Source: Streptomyces niger
GTDB lineage: Bacteria; Actinomycetota; Actinomycetes; Streptomycetales; Streptomycetaceae
DNA length: 64,000 nt
Direction of reading: 5' to 3'
Assembly (NCBI RefSeq): GCF_000718305.1
Contig: NZ_JOFQ01000001.1
Span: 558,001 to 622,000, forward strand
In this document: positions 6,780 to 16,230 of the stretch, piece after piece
Numbering within the stretch: position 1 is the first letter of the stretch
How the letters are laid out: each line of letters starts with the position of its first letter
Position numbers and translations under genes: made by a program
Notes under the pieces: generated by a model
Databases searched by the model: none
What the model was told of the DNA's origin: nothing
Seen by the model: the letters and a program-made list of their open reading frames with translations, nothing else

Positions 6780-8669
6780 TCACCTGCGCGGTCCGCGAGA
6801 GGAGGTGGGCCGTTCGGGAACGCCGTCGGCGCCGGCCAGCCGGGCCGCGCACTCCAGCATCATGGCGTGCACGAAGGACTGCGGGAGATTGCCCCGCAAC
6901 TGACGCTGCGTGATGTCGTACTCCTCGGCGTACAGCCCCGCAGCGCCGCATGCGGCACGGTTGCGCTCGAACCAGCGGTACGCCTCAACTTCCCTGCCCT
7001 GCTGGTGTTCCGCGAGCGCCGTCGCGAAGCCGCAGAGCACGAAGGCGCCTTCCGCCGCCGCGAGCGGCCGGTCGTCGTGCCGGAAGCGGTACGCGTAGTG
7101 ATGATCGGTCAGCCGCTCCTTGTAGGCCGCCAGCGTGGCACGGGTGCGGGGGTCGTCGGCGGGCAGCCCGCCGCGCAGTGCCGGGAAGAGCAGCGCCCCG
7201 TCCAGGCCCGGGTCGTCGGCGGCGCGCTGCCAGTGGCCGTCGGGGTGCAGGGCGGTCGCGCTGGTGGCGGCGAGGAGGGTGTCGGCGAGCGCGGTCCACC
7301 GGCGGGCCCGCGGCCCCGGCGGCCCGGCCGCTGCCATCGCGCGCAGCCCGGCGGAGCAGATGAGGCGGCTGTGCGTCCAGGCGCGGGGCTCCAGTTCCCA
7401 GATGCCGGCGTCCTGCTCCTGCCAGCGGCGGGCGACGGCGTCCGCGGCGATCTCCGCGGCGCGCCGGCCGTCGCCGTCGAGCCGGTCCGCGCGGGCCGCG
7501 GCGGCGAACAGCAGCAGCGCCTCGCCGAAGGCGTCGAGCTGGAACTGCCGGTTGACGCGGTTGCCGATCCGGTCGTAGCCGCCGGGGTAGCCGGCCAGGT
7601 CCAGTTCCCGCTGGTCCGGTACGGGGCCGCCGTCCACGGTGTACGCCGGGCTGAGCCCTGGCCCGTCCTCGTGCAGCCGGGCGCCGATGAACCGCACGGC
7701 GGCGTCCAGCAGCGGGTACTCCCCGGCCGCCGCCGCTGCCTGGCCCGCGTAGCACTGGTCGCGGATCCACACGTACCGGTAGTCGTAGTTGCGGCCCTCC
7801 TCGGCCCGTTCGGGCAGGCTGGTGGTGGCCGCGGCGATCATCCCGCCGCTCGCGCCGGTCATGCCGCGCAGCACCGCGTACGACTGGCGCGCGTCCCCCG
7901 CCGCGACGGTGTGGTCCAGCGCCGGTACGGCCTCCCGCCAGGCCTGCTCGGTGCGGGCCCAGGCGGCATCGGGCTCCGGGGGCGGGCCGTTCGGTGCGGT
8001 GCGGCCGAGCTCCAGCACGAAGTCGTGCCGCTGACCGGGGTCGAGTCGCAGGTCGAGGACGAGGCGGGTGGCGCGGCGGGAGCCGGCGCCACTGTCGGGA
8101 CCCGGGCCGCCGGTCTCCGCGTGCCCGCCGGAAGCCGCGCCCCGGTCGTCCGGATCGTCCGTCAGCCGGGCCGCCGCGCCGCCCGTCCAGCGCAGCTGGA
8201 GGCCGCCGACGCGGGCGGTCCACACGCCGCGCTCGTCGCGGTGCGGCTCGGACAGCGGTTCGGCGCCGTAGTCGGCCAGCGGGTGCAGGACCACCCGGAG
8301 GCGCGCCGGGCCCTGCCGTGCCTCGACGCGGCGCAGCAGGACGACGCGGGCCGGGTCGCCGGGGCAGGCGAGCGCCTCCCGGCATTCGACGATGCCGCTC
8401 TGCGTGATCCAGCGGCTGCGCCAGATCAGCGTGCCTTCTTCGTAGTGGCCGCCGGGGACGTAGCGCTCCTCCGGCGTCACCGCGTAGACCCCGCCCCCGC
8501 CGATGAGGGTGGCGAAGACCGCCTCGTCGTGCCAGCGCGGGGCGCACAGCCAGCAGATCTCGCCCCGCGATCCGACCAGTGCCGCGCGCTCGCCGTCGGC
8601 CAGTACGGCGTAGTCGCGCAGCACCTGTGGCGGGAAGGCATGGCTTTCGGGCAGTTCGATGGTGCTCAT
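6780..8669 (-). CDS. Glycoside hydrolase family 15 protein (glucoamylase/trehalase type)
   Basis: 629 residues, ATG 8669. The N-terminal ~240 residues form the beta-sandwich usual in bacterial GH15 (LVGSRGEICWLCAPRWHDEAVFA). The (alpha/alpha)6 barrel follows with GRNYDYRYVWIRDQCYAG, the candidate general acid in AGIWELEPRAWTHS (near residue 400) and the candidate base in LYAEEYD (residues 580-585), followed by GNLPQSFVHAMM. Family enzymes release glucose from alpha-glucans or split trehalose. There is no signal peptide, so it is intracellular, pointing to glycogen or trehalose turnover. It lies 76 nt after the enolase-superfamily gene and 69 nt before the SAP-tailed gene, all leftward. Confidence 0.85.
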   Translation of the reverse strand: MSTIELPESHAFPPQVLRDYAVLADGERAALVGSRGEICWLCAPRWHDEAVFATLIGGGGVYAVTPEERYVPGGHYEEGTLIWRSRWITQSGIVECREALACPGDPARVVLLRRVEARQGPARLRVVLHPLADYGAEPLSEPHRDERGVWTARVGGLQLRWTGGAAARLTDDPDDRGAASGGHAETGGPGPDSGAGSRRATRLVLDLRLDPGQRHDFVLELGRTAPNGPPPEPDAAWARTEQAWREAVPALDHTVAAGDARQSYAVLRGMTGASGGMIAAATTSLPERAEEGRNYDYRYVWIRDQCYAGQAAAAAGEYPLLDAAVRFIGARLHEDGPGLSPAYTVDGGPVPDQRELDLAGYPGGYDRIGNRVNRQFQLDAFGEALLLFAAAARADRLDGDGRRAAEIAADAVARRWQEQDAGIWELEPRAWTHSRLICSAGLRAMAAAGPPGPRARRWTALADTLLAATSATALHPDGHWQRAADDPGLDGALLFPALRGGLPADDPRTRATLAAYKERLTDHHYAYRFRHDDRPLAAAEGAFVLCGFATALAEHQQGREVEAYRWFERNRAACGAAGLYAEEYDITQRQLRGNLPQSFVHAMMLECAARLAGADGVPERPTSSRGPRR

Positions 8670-8745
8670 CGTTCTCCGGAGGGGGTGGTGCGGGGCGTGC
8701 TCCGTGGCAGGGGTGGCGCGTCCGTCGGGGGGCGGGAGCAGGCGG

Positions 8746-9873
8746 TCAGCCGGTGCGGTACTTCTCCGCGAGGTCGGCCCGGAGCGTGAGCCCGTGTCCC
8801 GGCGCGCCGTCGGCGCCGGGCCGGATGTTGCCGCCGGCCGGGTCGAGGACGCCGTCGAAGAGGAGGTTCTCGATGCGGACGTGGTCGTGGAACCACTCCA
8901 GGTGCCGCAGGTTGGGCACGGCGGCGGCCGCGTGCGCGTGCACGTGCGGCGCGCAGTGCCCGGAGATCTCCAGCCCGGCGGCCTCGGCGAGCGCGGCGGC
9001 GCGCAGCCATACGGTGAGGCCGCCGCAGCGGGTGGCGTCGGCCTGCAGGCAGTCCACGGCGTCCGCGCGGAGCATGTGGTGGAAGTACGGCAGGGTGTAG
9101 CCGTACTCCCCCGCGGTGACGTCGGCGGTGACGGCGGCGCGGACGTGGGCGAGGCCGGTCAGGTCGTCGGAGGAGACCGGCTCCTCGAACCAGGTGACGC
9201 CCTGCTGCGCGAGATGGTCGGCCATCCGGACCGCCTGCTTGCGGGAGTAGCCGCCGTTGGCGTCGACGTAGAGCTCCGTGGTGTCGCCGATGGCGCGGCG
9301 GGCCGCGGTGATGCGCTCGGCGTCGCGCCGGGTGGCGCCGCCCCAGGACTCACCGATCTTGATCTTGACGCGGGGGATGTCCTGTTCCTCGACCCAGTGC
9401 CGCAGCTGGCGTTCCTGCTGTCCCGCGTCGTAGGTGGTGAAGCCGCCGCTGCCGTAGACCGGTACGTCGGGCCGGCAGGCGCCGAGCAGCCGGACCAGCG
9501 GCAGGTCCAGCAGCCGGGCCTTGAGGTCCCACAGCGCGAGGTCGACGGCCGAGAGCGCCCCGGCGATCAGGCCGGGCCGGCCGGCGTTGCGGACGGCCCT
9601 GTTCATCGCCTCGTTGGCGGCCGGCACATCCAGGGCGCAGCGGCCGGTCACCACGTCCGCCAGCTGGTCGGTGACGACCTGTGCGGTGGGGGGCGCGCCG
9701 TAGGTCCAGCCGAAGCCGGTGGTGGCGCCGGACCGCACGGTGACCAGCACCAGCGTCGTGGCGTCCCAGGTGAGGGTCCCGTCCCCTTCCGGGGCGTCGG
9801 TCGGGACGGTGTAGACCGCCGTCCCGACCGACTCCACCCGGGGGTCGGCGCCCCCTTCGTGCGCGGCGGTCAT
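8746..9873 (-). CDS. Enolase superfamily enzyme (mandelate racemase/muconate lactonizing type)
   Basis: 375 residues, ATG 9873 sharing one base with the stop of the upstream TPP enzyme gene (TGATG), so translation is coupled. The barrel carries the superfamily set: KxK at residues 170/172 (RVKIKIG), metal ligands D204 (VDANGGY), E230 (WFEEPVS) and E256 (GEYGYT), D279 and H306/H310 (GHCAPHVHAH). This gives acid-sugar dehydratase or racemase chemistry by proton abstraction alpha to a carboxylate. The exact sugar acid cannot be read. Coupling to a pyruvate oxidase-like enzyme and a 2-hydroxyacid dehydrogenase suggests a short carboxylate-oxidising pathway (inference). Confidence 0.82.
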   Translation of the reverse strand: MTAAHEGGADPRVESVGTAVYTVPTDAPEGDGTLTWDATTLVLVTVRSGATTGFGWTYGAPPTAQVVTDQLADVVTGRCALDVPAANEAMNRAVRNAGRPGLIAGALSAVDLALWDLKARLLDLPLVRLLGACRPDVPVYGSGGFTTYDAGQQERQLRHWVEEQDIPRVKIKIGESWGGATRRDAERITAARRAIGDTTELYVDANGGYSRKQAVRMADHLAQQGVTWFEEPVSSDDLTGLAHVRAAVTADVTAGEYGYTLPYFHHMLRADAVDCLQADATRCGGLTVWLRAAALAEAAGLEISGHCAPHVHAHAAAAVPNLRHLEWFHDHVRIENLLFDGVLDPAGGNIRPGADGAPGHGLTLRADLAEKYRTG

Positions 9874-11702
9874 CACTCGTTCCGGTCGCCCTCGGCGCCG
9901 GGCCGGTCCTCGCGGTGCCGCTTGCCGGGCAGCATCTCCTGCACCTTGGCCTTGAGTCCCTGCTTGACCACGTCGGCGCGGTCGCTGTCGCCCTTGAGGA
10001 TGGCGGTCGCGGCGGCCTCGATCTGGTCGAAGCTGGCGTGCGGCGGGATCGGCGGCACGGCCGGGTCGGTGCGGAAGTCGATGACGAACGGGCGGTCGGC
10101 GGAGAGGGCCTGGCGCCACGCGGACTCCACGTCGCCGGGCTTCTCCACCCGGACGCCGCCGAGGCCGATGGAGCGTGCGAAGTCGGCGTACGGCACGTCC
10201 GGGATGTGCTGCGAGGGCTCGAACTGCGGGGCACCGGACATCGCACGCATTTCCCAGGTGACCTGGTTGAGGTCCTGGTTGTTCAGGACGGCGACGATCA
10301 GCCGCGGATCGGACCACTGGTGCCAGTACTTGGCGGCGGTGATCAGCTCCGCCATGCCGTTCATCTGCATCGCGCCGTCACCGACGATGGCCAGCGTGGG
10401 CCGCTCGGGGTGCGCGAACTTGGCGCCGATGACGTAGGGCACGCCCGGGCCCATGGTGGCCAGCGTGCCGGACAGCGAACCGCGCATGGCGCCGCGCATC
10501 CGCAGGTGGCGCGCGTACCAGTTGGCGGCGGAGCCGGAGTCGGCGGCCAGGATCACGTCGTGGGGCAGCAGCTGGTCCAACGCGTGCACGACGTACTCGG
10601 GGTTGATCGGGTCGGCGTCCACGGCGGCGCGCCGCTGCATGACCTCCCACCAGCGCTTGGTGTTCTTCTCGATCTTCTTGCGCCAGTCGCCGTGCTTCTT
10701 ACGCTTCAGCTGCGGCAGCAGCGCCCGCAGCGTCTCCTTGGCGTCGCCGACGAGGTTGACCTCGAACGGGTAGCGCATGCCGACCATGTGCGGGTCGATG
10801 TCGATGTTGACGGCGCGTGCCTGGTCCAGTTCCGGCATGAACTGGGTGTACGGGAAGCTGGAGCCGATGACGACGAGGGTGTCGCACTCCATCATCAGCT
10901 CGTAGGACGGCCGGGTGCCGAGCAGCCCGATGGCGCCGGTGACGTACGGCAGGTCGTCCGGCAGCGCGTCCTTGCCCAGCAGCGCCTTGGCGACGCCGGC
11001 GCCGGTGACGTCGGCCAGCTCCTCGACCTCGGCGCGGGCGCCGCGGGCACCCTGGCCGATGAGGATCGCGACCTTCTCGCCCGCGTTGATGACCTCGGCG
11101 GCGTCGGCGACCGCGGACTGCGCGGGGACCGGCGCGTACTGGGCCATGCCCAGGCTGGAGGGCACCATCTTGAACGCGTGCTGCGGCGGGGAGTAGTCCA
11201 GCTCCTGCACGTCGGCCGGGATGATGACCGCGGTGACGGTGCGCCGAGCCATCGCGGTGCGCATGGCGCGGTCGATGACGTTGGGCAGCTGCTCGGGGAC
11301 GGTCACCGTCTCGCAGAAGTCGGACGCCACGTCCTTGTAGAGGCTCGCGAGGTCGACCTCCTGCTGGTACGAGCCGCCCATGGCGCTGCGGTTGGTCTGG
11401 CCGACGAGGGCGACGACGGGTACGTGGTCGAGCTTGGCGTCGTAGAGGCCGTTGAGCAGGTGGATGGCGCCGGGCCCGGAGGTCGCGGCGCAGACGCCGA
11501 CCTTGCCGGAGAACTTGGCGTAGCCGACGGCTTCGAACGCGGCCATCTCCTCGTGCCGCGCCTGGACGAACACCGGCTTGTTGTCGGCCCTCCCCCAGGC
11601 GGCCAGCAGGCCGTTGATGCCGTCACCCGCGTAGCTGAAGACGTGGTCGACGTCCCACTCGCGCAGCCGCTGCAGGATGTAGTCGGACACCTTGATCGAC
11701 AC
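9873..11702 (-). CDS. Thiamine pyrophosphate-dependent enzyme, pyruvate oxidase/dehydrogenase (quinone)-like
   Basis: 609 residues, GTG 11702; its ribosome binding site GAGAGG overlaps the end of the preceding gene, 12 nt away. The three domains of the POX/ALS family are visible: PYR domain with the catalytic glutamate in QARHEEMAAFEA (residues 48-58), a central FAD/Rossmann-like domain with ALLGKDALPDDLP and GTRPSYELMMECD, and the PP domain with the TPP motif IVGDGAMQMNGMAEL followed by VAVLNNQDLN. It probably decarboxylates pyruvate to acetate or acetyl phosphate and passes electrons to FAD and quinone or oxygen. Acetolactate synthase activity is less likely, as no small subunit is present. 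Sits inside a tight leftward operon. Confidence 0.83.
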   Translation of the reverse strand: MSIKVSDYILQRLREWDVDHVFSYAGDGINGLLAAWGRADNKPVFVQARHEEMAAFEAVGYAKFSGKVGVCAATSGPGAIHLLNGLYDAKLDHVPVVALVGQTNRSAMGGSYQQEVDLASLYKDVASDFCETVTVPEQLPNVIDRAMRTAMARRTVTAVIIPADVQELDYSPPQHAFKMVPSSLGMAQYAPVPAQSAVADAAEVINAGEKVAILIGQGARGARAEVEELADVTGAGVAKALLGKDALPDDLPYVTGAIGLLGTRPSYELMMECDTLVVIGSSFPYTQFMPELDQARAVNIDIDPHMVGMRYPFEVNLVGDAKETLRALLPQLKRKKHGDWRKKIEKNTKRWWEVMQRRAAVDADPINPEYVVHALDQLLPHDVILAADSGSAANWYARHLRMRGAMRGSLSGTLATMGPGVPYVIGAKFAHPERPTLAIVGDGAMQMNGMAELITAAKYWHQWSDPRLIVAVLNNQDLNQVTWEMRAMSGAPQFEPSQHIPDVPYADFARSIGLGGVRVEKPGDVESAWRQALSADRPFVIDFRTDPAVPPIPPHASFDQIEAAATAILKGDSDRADVVKQGLKAKVQEMLPGKRHREDRPGAEGDRNE

Positions 11703-11714
11703 TTGGCTTACCTC

Positions 11715-14700
11715 TCACTTTCCGATGGGAGACGTGCGGTGCGGGCGGCGGGCCGACCGGACGGCGACGGCGGCCGCGGCGCCGAGAGCGGCCAGCGCGC
11801 CCGCGGTGAGCAATCGGCCGTCGCGGGTTCGGACGGCGGGCCGCCGGGCGAGCGCTTCGGGGCGGGTGGCCGGCAGCGGCCCGTCGAGGGCGAGCGCGAG
11901 GGCCTCGGCGAGGTGCAGCGCGCGCCGTCCCGTACCGCCCTGCTCGATCTGGGTGCGGCAGCTGAACCCGTCGGCGAGGACGAGGTCGCTGGGCGCCGCG
12001 TCCCGTACGGCGGGCAGCACGCCCAGCTCGCCGACCTTCATCGACAGGTCGTGGTGGCCGCGTTCGAAGCCGAAGTTGCCGGCCAGCCCGCAGCACCCCT
12101 CGTCCAGCACCTCGGCCTGGATGCCGGCCCGGCGCATCAGCTCCCGGTCGGCGTCGTCCTTGAGGACGGCGTGCTGGTGGCAGTGGGTCTGCACGGTGGC
12201 GGTACGGGCCAGCCGGGGCGGCCGCCAGTCGTCGGGCGCGTGGTTGAGCAGCTGCTCGGCGAAGGTGCGGAACTGCTTCGCGAGCCGCATGACGTCCTTG
12301 TCCTCCGGCAGCAGCTCGGGCGCGTCGGCGCGGAAGACGGCCGCGCAGGACGGTTCCAGGCCGATGACCGGCGTACCGGCCTCCAGCCAGGGCCGCAGCA
12401 CTTCGAGGGTGCGGCCCAGGACGTGCTTGGCGGTGCGCAGCTGTCCGGTGGAGATCCAGGTCAGCCCGCAGCAGACGGCCCGGGTGGGCACGGCGACCCG
12501 GAAACCGGCGTCCTCCAGTACGCGCACCGCGGACTTGGCGATGCTCGGGTGGAAGTACGTGCTGAAGGTGTCCGGCCAGATCAGGACGGTACGCGGGTCG
12601 GCGGGGTCGGGCTCCGGTGTGGAGCGCGCCCGCCACCACTGCACGAAGGACTCCTCGGCGAAGACCGGCGCGGTGCGCTCCCCGGCGACCCCGGCCGCGA
12701 TCTTGCCGAGCCGGCCGAGGCCCGGTGCGGAGAGCGCCGCATTGACCAGTCGCGGTGCGGCCCGGGAGAGCCGGGCCCACAGCGGCAGCCAGCCCATCGA
12801 GTAGTGCGCGGCGGGCCGCAGCCGTCCTTCGTAGTGGTGGGCGAGGAACTCGGCCTTGTAGGTGGCCATGTCGACGCCGACCGGGCAGTCGGACTTGCAG
12901 CCCTTGCAGGCCAGGCAGAGGTCGAGGGCGTCCTTGACCTCGGTGGAGCGCCAGCCGTCGGTGACGGGCGAGTCGTCGTGCCCGCCGAGCATTTCGAAGA
13001 GCAGCCGGGCGCGGCCACGGGTGGAGTGCTCCTCCTCGTTGGTCGCCCGGTACGAGGGGCACATCACGCCGCCGGAGTGGGTGCGGCAGTTGCCGATGCC
13101 GACGCAGCGCATCACCGCGCGGGTGAAGGAGTGGTCGTCCTCGGGGTAGCCGAAGTGCGTGTCGTGGCTCTCGGGGCGCCAGTCGGCGCCGAGCCGGAGG
13201 TTCTCGTCCACCCGGTAGGGCGCGACAATCTTGCCGGGGTTCATCCGGTCGTCCGGGTCGAACAGCGCCTTGAGCTCGCCGAACGCGGTGACCAGCCGGT
13301 CGCCGAACATCTTCGGCAGCAGCTCGCCGCGGGCCTGCCCGTCGCCGTGCTCGCCGGAGAGCGAGCCGCCGTAGGAGGCGACGAGGTCCGCGGCGCGGTG
13401 CAGGAACTCCCGGAAGGCGGCCACCCCGTCGGCGGTCTTGAGCTCGAAGGGGATGCGGGTGTGCACGCAGCCCTGCCCGAAGTGCCCGTAGAGGGAGGGG
13501 TGGTCGTAGTCGAACTCGGCGAAGAGCTGCTTGAGGTCGCGCAGGTAGTCGCCGAGTTTGTCGGGCGGTACGGCGGAGTCCTCCCAGCCCTCCCAGGTCT
13601 CCCGGTCGTCCGGGGGCCGCGCGGTCACGCCGAGCCCGGCCTCGCGGGCCTTGAGCATCTTCTGCTCGCGCCGGGGGTCGTCGGAGAACGCCACGTCCGG
13701 GTCGCCCTCGCTGCGGTTGATCGCCTGCAGCAGGTCGCAGGCCTGCCCGTCCACGTCCTCCTGGTTGTCGCCGCTGAACTGCAGCAGCAGCCAGCTCTCG
13801 CCCTCGGGGAACCGTTCGAGGGAGTCCAGGAACGCGCCCTCCTCGCGCATGAGCTGCGCCATCCGCCCGTCCAGCGCCTCCAGCTGGGTGGGGCGGCAGT
13901 GCTTCAGCAGCCGCGGCACGTCGTCGGCCGCGGCGCAGATGTCGTCGTACCCGAGGACGAGTATGGCCTCGGCGGCGGGCACCGGTACCAGGTCCAGCTC
14001 CGCCTGCAGGACGGTGACCAGGGTGCCTTCGCTGCCGATGAGGGCGCGGGCGAGGTGGAACTCGTTCTCCGGGAGCAGCGCGTCGAGGTTGTAGCCGGAG
14101 ACCCGGCGCGGGATGCGCGGGTAGCCGCGCCGGATGTCGGCCATGTAGCGGTCGGCGAGGCGGCGCAGGCCTTGGTACAGCTCCCCCTTGCGGCCGCCGC
14201 CGGCGACGGCCTCCTCGAACTCCGCGTCGGAGGTGGCCCCGACCCACATCCGGGTGCCGTCGTAGGTGAGCACTTCCATCCGGCGTACGTTGTCGGCGGT
14301 CTTGCCGTACGCCTGGGCCGAGGCCCCGCAGGAGTTGTTGCCGATCATGCCGCCGATCGCGCAGTGGCTGTGCGTGGACGGCTTCGGGCCGAACTTCAGG
14401 CCGTACTCCGCGAGCTGCCGGTTGAGGTCGTCCATGACGATGCCGGGCTCGACGACGCAGGTGCGGCGCTCGGGGTCGACCGAGACCAGGCGGTGGCAGT
14501 ACTTCGTCCAGTCGATGACGACGGCGGTGTTGGTGCACTGGCCGCCCAGGCTGGTGCCACCGCCCCGGGAGAGCACCGGCGCGCCGAACTCCGCGCAGAC
14601 CGCGACCGCCGCCGCGCCCGCCCGCACGGTCCGGGGCACGACGACGCCGAGGGGCACCTGCCGGTAGTTCGAGCCGTCGGTGACGTACGCGCCGCGGCTG

Positions 14701-14831
14701 CCCGCGTCGAAGCGCACCTCCCCCTCGACCCGCTCGCGCAGCGCCCGTTCCAGCGCCGCCACATCCAGGTCCCCGCTGCCGGGCACCGCGCGCTTCCGAT
14801 CGGTGAGCGCCGCCTGCTCGTTCGGTGCCAT
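11715..14831 (-). CDS. FAD-binding and (Fe-S)-binding oxidoreductase, D-lactate/2-hydroxyglutarate dehydrogenase type (YdiJ-like)
   Basis: About 1038 residues. ATG 14831 is preferred over GTG 14837 because GAGGAAGG then sits at a normal distance. Domain order: FAD_binding_4 with SRGGGTSLGGQC and FAD-contacting SHCAIGGMIGNNSCG; a vanillyl-alcohol-oxidase-type C-terminal domain; a 4Fe-4S motif CLACKGCKSDCPVG in the middle; then two CCG cysteine motifs (AVCCGLTW and EGCCGLAG). This layout is that of the long YdiJ/D-lactate dehydrogenase group, which oxidises D-2-hydroxyacids at the membrane and reduces quinone. A hydrophobic patch near the C-terminus may aid membrane contact. Twelve nt separate it from the pyruvate oxidase-like gene, so lactate to pyruvate to acetate is a plausible flow (inference). 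Confidence 0.85.
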   Translation of the reverse strand: MAPNEQAALTDRKRAVPGSGDLDVAALERALRERVEGEVRFDAGSRGAYVTDGSNYRQVPLGVVVPRTVRAGAAAVAVCAEFGAPVLSRGGGTSLGGQCTNTAVVIDWTKYCHRLVSVDPERRTCVVEPGIVMDDLNRQLAEYGLKFGPKPSTHSHCAIGGMIGNNSCGASAQAYGKTADNVRRMEVLTYDGTRMWVGATSDAEFEEAVAGGGRKGELYQGLRRLADRYMADIRRGYPRIPRRVSGYNLDALLPENEFHLARALIGSEGTLVTVLQAELDLVPVPAAEAILVLGYDDICAAADDVPRLLKHCRPTQLEALDGRMAQLMREEGAFLDSLERFPEGESWLLLQFSGDNQEDVDGQACDLLQAINRSEGDPDVAFSDDPRREQKMLKAREAGLGVTARPPDDRETWEGWEDSAVPPDKLGDYLRDLKQLFAEFDYDHPSLYGHFGQGCVHTRIPFELKTADGVAAFREFLHRAADLVASYGGSLSGEHGDGQARGELLPKMFGDRLVTAFGELKALFDPDDRMNPGKIVAPYRVDENLRLGADWRPESHDTHFGYPEDDHSFTRAVMRCVGIGNCRTHSGGVMCPSYRATNEEEHSTRGRARLLFEMLGGHDDSPVTDGWRSTEVKDALDLCLACKGCKSDCPVGVDMATYKAEFLAHHYEGRLRPAAHYSMGWLPLWARLSRAAPRLVNAALSAPGLGRLGKIAAGVAGERTAPVFAEESFVQWWRARSTPEPDPADPRTVLIWPDTFSTYFHPSIAKSAVRVLEDAGFRVAVPTRAVCCGLTWISTGQLRTAKHVLGRTLEVLRPWLEAGTPVIGLEPSCAAVFRADAPELLPEDKDVMRLAKQFRTFAEQLLNHAPDDWRPPRLARTATVQTHCHQHAVLKDDADRELMRRAGIQAEVLDEGCCGLAGNFGFERGHHDLSMKVGELGVLPAVRDAAPSDLVLADGFSCRTQIEQGGTGRRALHLAEALALALDGPLPATRPEALARRPAVRTRDGRLLTAGALAALGAAAAVAVRSARRPHRTSPIGK

Positions 14832-14975
14832 GGTCACCTTCCTCGTCCTTCTCCGCCTCGGTACCGCCGTCGTCCGCGGGGCGCCGGCCCCCGTACGGCC
14901 GGTACGCCCGCCGGCGGTACCGAGACGGGCGTACCGGGACGCCGCGGCGGGCCGGCGGACCGGCCCCGGCCGTCG

Positions 14976-15533
14976 CTACCTGCCGCGTCCGGTGACGAAG
15001 TCCCGGGCCCGGTCCACCAGCCCCGTGCCGGGCGCCAGCAGCTTGTTGGCGGGCGGGGTGCTGGGGGACTTCGGGTGCGGGCGGGTGGGCGCCGTCTTCT
15101 TCGCGCTGCGGATCTTCTCGCCGAGCGCGTCCAGCTCCTCCTGTGGGCAGGCGTCACGCAGCTGCGGGAAGAGGCGGCCCTCCTCGTCCCGCACGTGCTC
15201 GCTGACCTCGACCCGGAGCTTGACGACCAGATGGCTGAAGTCGGGGTGCTCGGCCCCGGTCTTCTCCAGGTCCTTCAGCAGCTGCTCCACCCGGCTGTGG
15301 TCGGCGATCTCCTCGTCGGCGAGCGCGTCGCCGTCGGGGAGGTGCTTGCGTACCGCGGGGTAGAGGTGCTGTTCCTCGGCCACGGAGTGCCGGACCAGCT
15401 CGATCGTCAGCTCGTCGGCCAGGCGCTTGCGCTCGTCCGAACCAGGCGCCGCGCCCTCGATCCGTCCGAAGAGCTCGGTCACCTCTCGGTGATCGGTGGT
15501 CAGTTCCTGGATGACGTCGCCGCCGTGCCCCAT
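14976..15533 (-). CDS. Hemerythrin HHE domain protein
   Basis: 185 residues, ATG 15533 preceded by AAAGGTGG; longer upstream frames lack coding features. A four-helix HHE bundle is indicated by H15 (TTDHREVTELF), H49/E53/H56 (RHSVAEEQHLYPAV), H79 (ADHSRVEQLL) and H113-E117 (SEHVRDEEGRLFP), the set that holds a diiron centre. A Pro/Lys-rich linker and a short tail (residues ~145-185) follow. Such proteins bind oxygen or nitric oxide, or store iron, in the cytosol under stress. It lies 144 nt upstream of the FAD/Fe-S gene in the same direction. A second hemerythrin of the same gene length lies at 27805-28362. Confidence 0.87.
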   Translation of the reverse strand: MGHGGDVIQELTTDHREVTELFGRIEGAAPGSDERKRLADELTIELVRHSVAEEQHLYPAVRKHLPDGDALADEEIADHSRVEQLLKDLEKTGAEHPDFSHLVVKLRVEVSEHVRDEEGRLFPQLRDACPQEELDALGEKIRSAKKTAPTRPHPKSPSTPPANKLLAPGTGLVDRARDFVTGRGR

Positions 15534-15834
15534 GAGTGCTGCCACCTTTCGCGGAAGCGGCGCGACCGGTCCTTCCGGGCGCCATCGGACGAGTTCCCGA
15601 TACCTCGGGGCCATAACGCCGCAACCTCGACTGATCAGGATTGATTGGGCCGAACGGCGCACTTCTCCTACCAGGCTGAGCGCCGGGCCGGCTCGACGGT
15701 GACCGGCCCGGCGCCTCCCATCCCCATGGACCCCATGGCCCGGCGTCCGGGTCCCATGCCGCGGTCGGACCAAACCTCCGCCCGACGAAAACGAGCCGGC
15801 CGCGGCACGGTCGGGGTGGTGCGGAAGAGACTGG
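15534..15834. other. Intergenic region (301 bp)
   Basis: It lies between the start of the hemerythrin gene and the stop of the DUF2267 gene, both leftward. It holds one strong hairpin (listed separately) that should end DUF2267 transcription, and it must hold the hemerythrin promoter. Somewhat AT-richer sequence around 15615-15650 is a likely promoter area, but no confident -35/-10 pair was found. No supported reading frame. Confidence 0.5.
15680..15714 (-). terminator. Hairpin terminator downstream of DUF2267 gene
   Basis: Perfect 12-bp stem (GCGCCGGGCCGG / CCGGCCCGGCGC) with an 11-nt loop, about 120 nt past the stop of the leftward DUF2267 gene. Confidence 0.65.
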
Positions 15835-16230
15835 TCAGGCGGTGGGCGTCAGGTCGGCACGGCCGAACAGCAGGGCGTATCCGCGGGGCAGCTGGGCCAG
15901 CACCCGTTGCAGCAGCTCCTCACCGAGGTGGGCGCCGACAGCGGTGAGGACGGTGCTCGCGTCCCAGCGCGCGGTCGCGTGCGTGGCGCCCTCCGTGCGG
16001 GCCGCCACCCGGTCCACGAACGCACACGCGGTCCGGCGCCGCTCGTCCCTGATCTCCCCCGCGACGATCCCCGCGACCTCGGGCGGCAGGGCGCGCAGGA
16101 ACCCGACGCGCACGGCGCCGGTGAGCTGTCCCGCGAAGGCGGCCAGAACGTGCCGGACCGCCCGCTCGGCCTCCACCGCGGTCCGGTAGCGCCCCGCGGT
16201 CCGCACCGTCGCGAGCAGGTCGCCGCCCAT
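15835..16230 (-). CDS. DUF2267 domain protein
   Basis: 131 residues; ATG 16230 is chosen because GAGGAGGGCGG precedes it. The all-helical sequence contains the DUF2267 features: an N-terminal segment with AERAVRHVLAAFAGQLTG, then RALPPEVAGIVAGEI, and a C-terminal half with LTAVGAHLGEELLQRVLAQLPRGYALLF. The family is common in actinobacterial stress and envelope loci and has no known biochemical activity. No membrane helix or catalytic motif is seen. It is divergent from the FAD/Rieske gene at 16400, sharing a 169-bp promoter region. Confidence 0.75.
   Translation of the reverse strand: MGGDLLATVRTAGRYRTAVEAERAVRHVLAAFAGQLTGAVRVGFLRALPPEVAGIVAGEIRDERRRTACAFVDRVAARTEGATHATARWDASTVLTAVGAHLGEELLQRVLAQLPRGYALLFGRADLTPTA

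Noticed and set aside
9915..15644. A 1909-codon open frame on the plus strand
   Set aside because: It is antisense to the TPP, FAD/Fe-S and hemerythrin genes. Its translation is Val/Gly/Arg/His-rich with no domain, as expected from the reverse strand of GC-rich genes.
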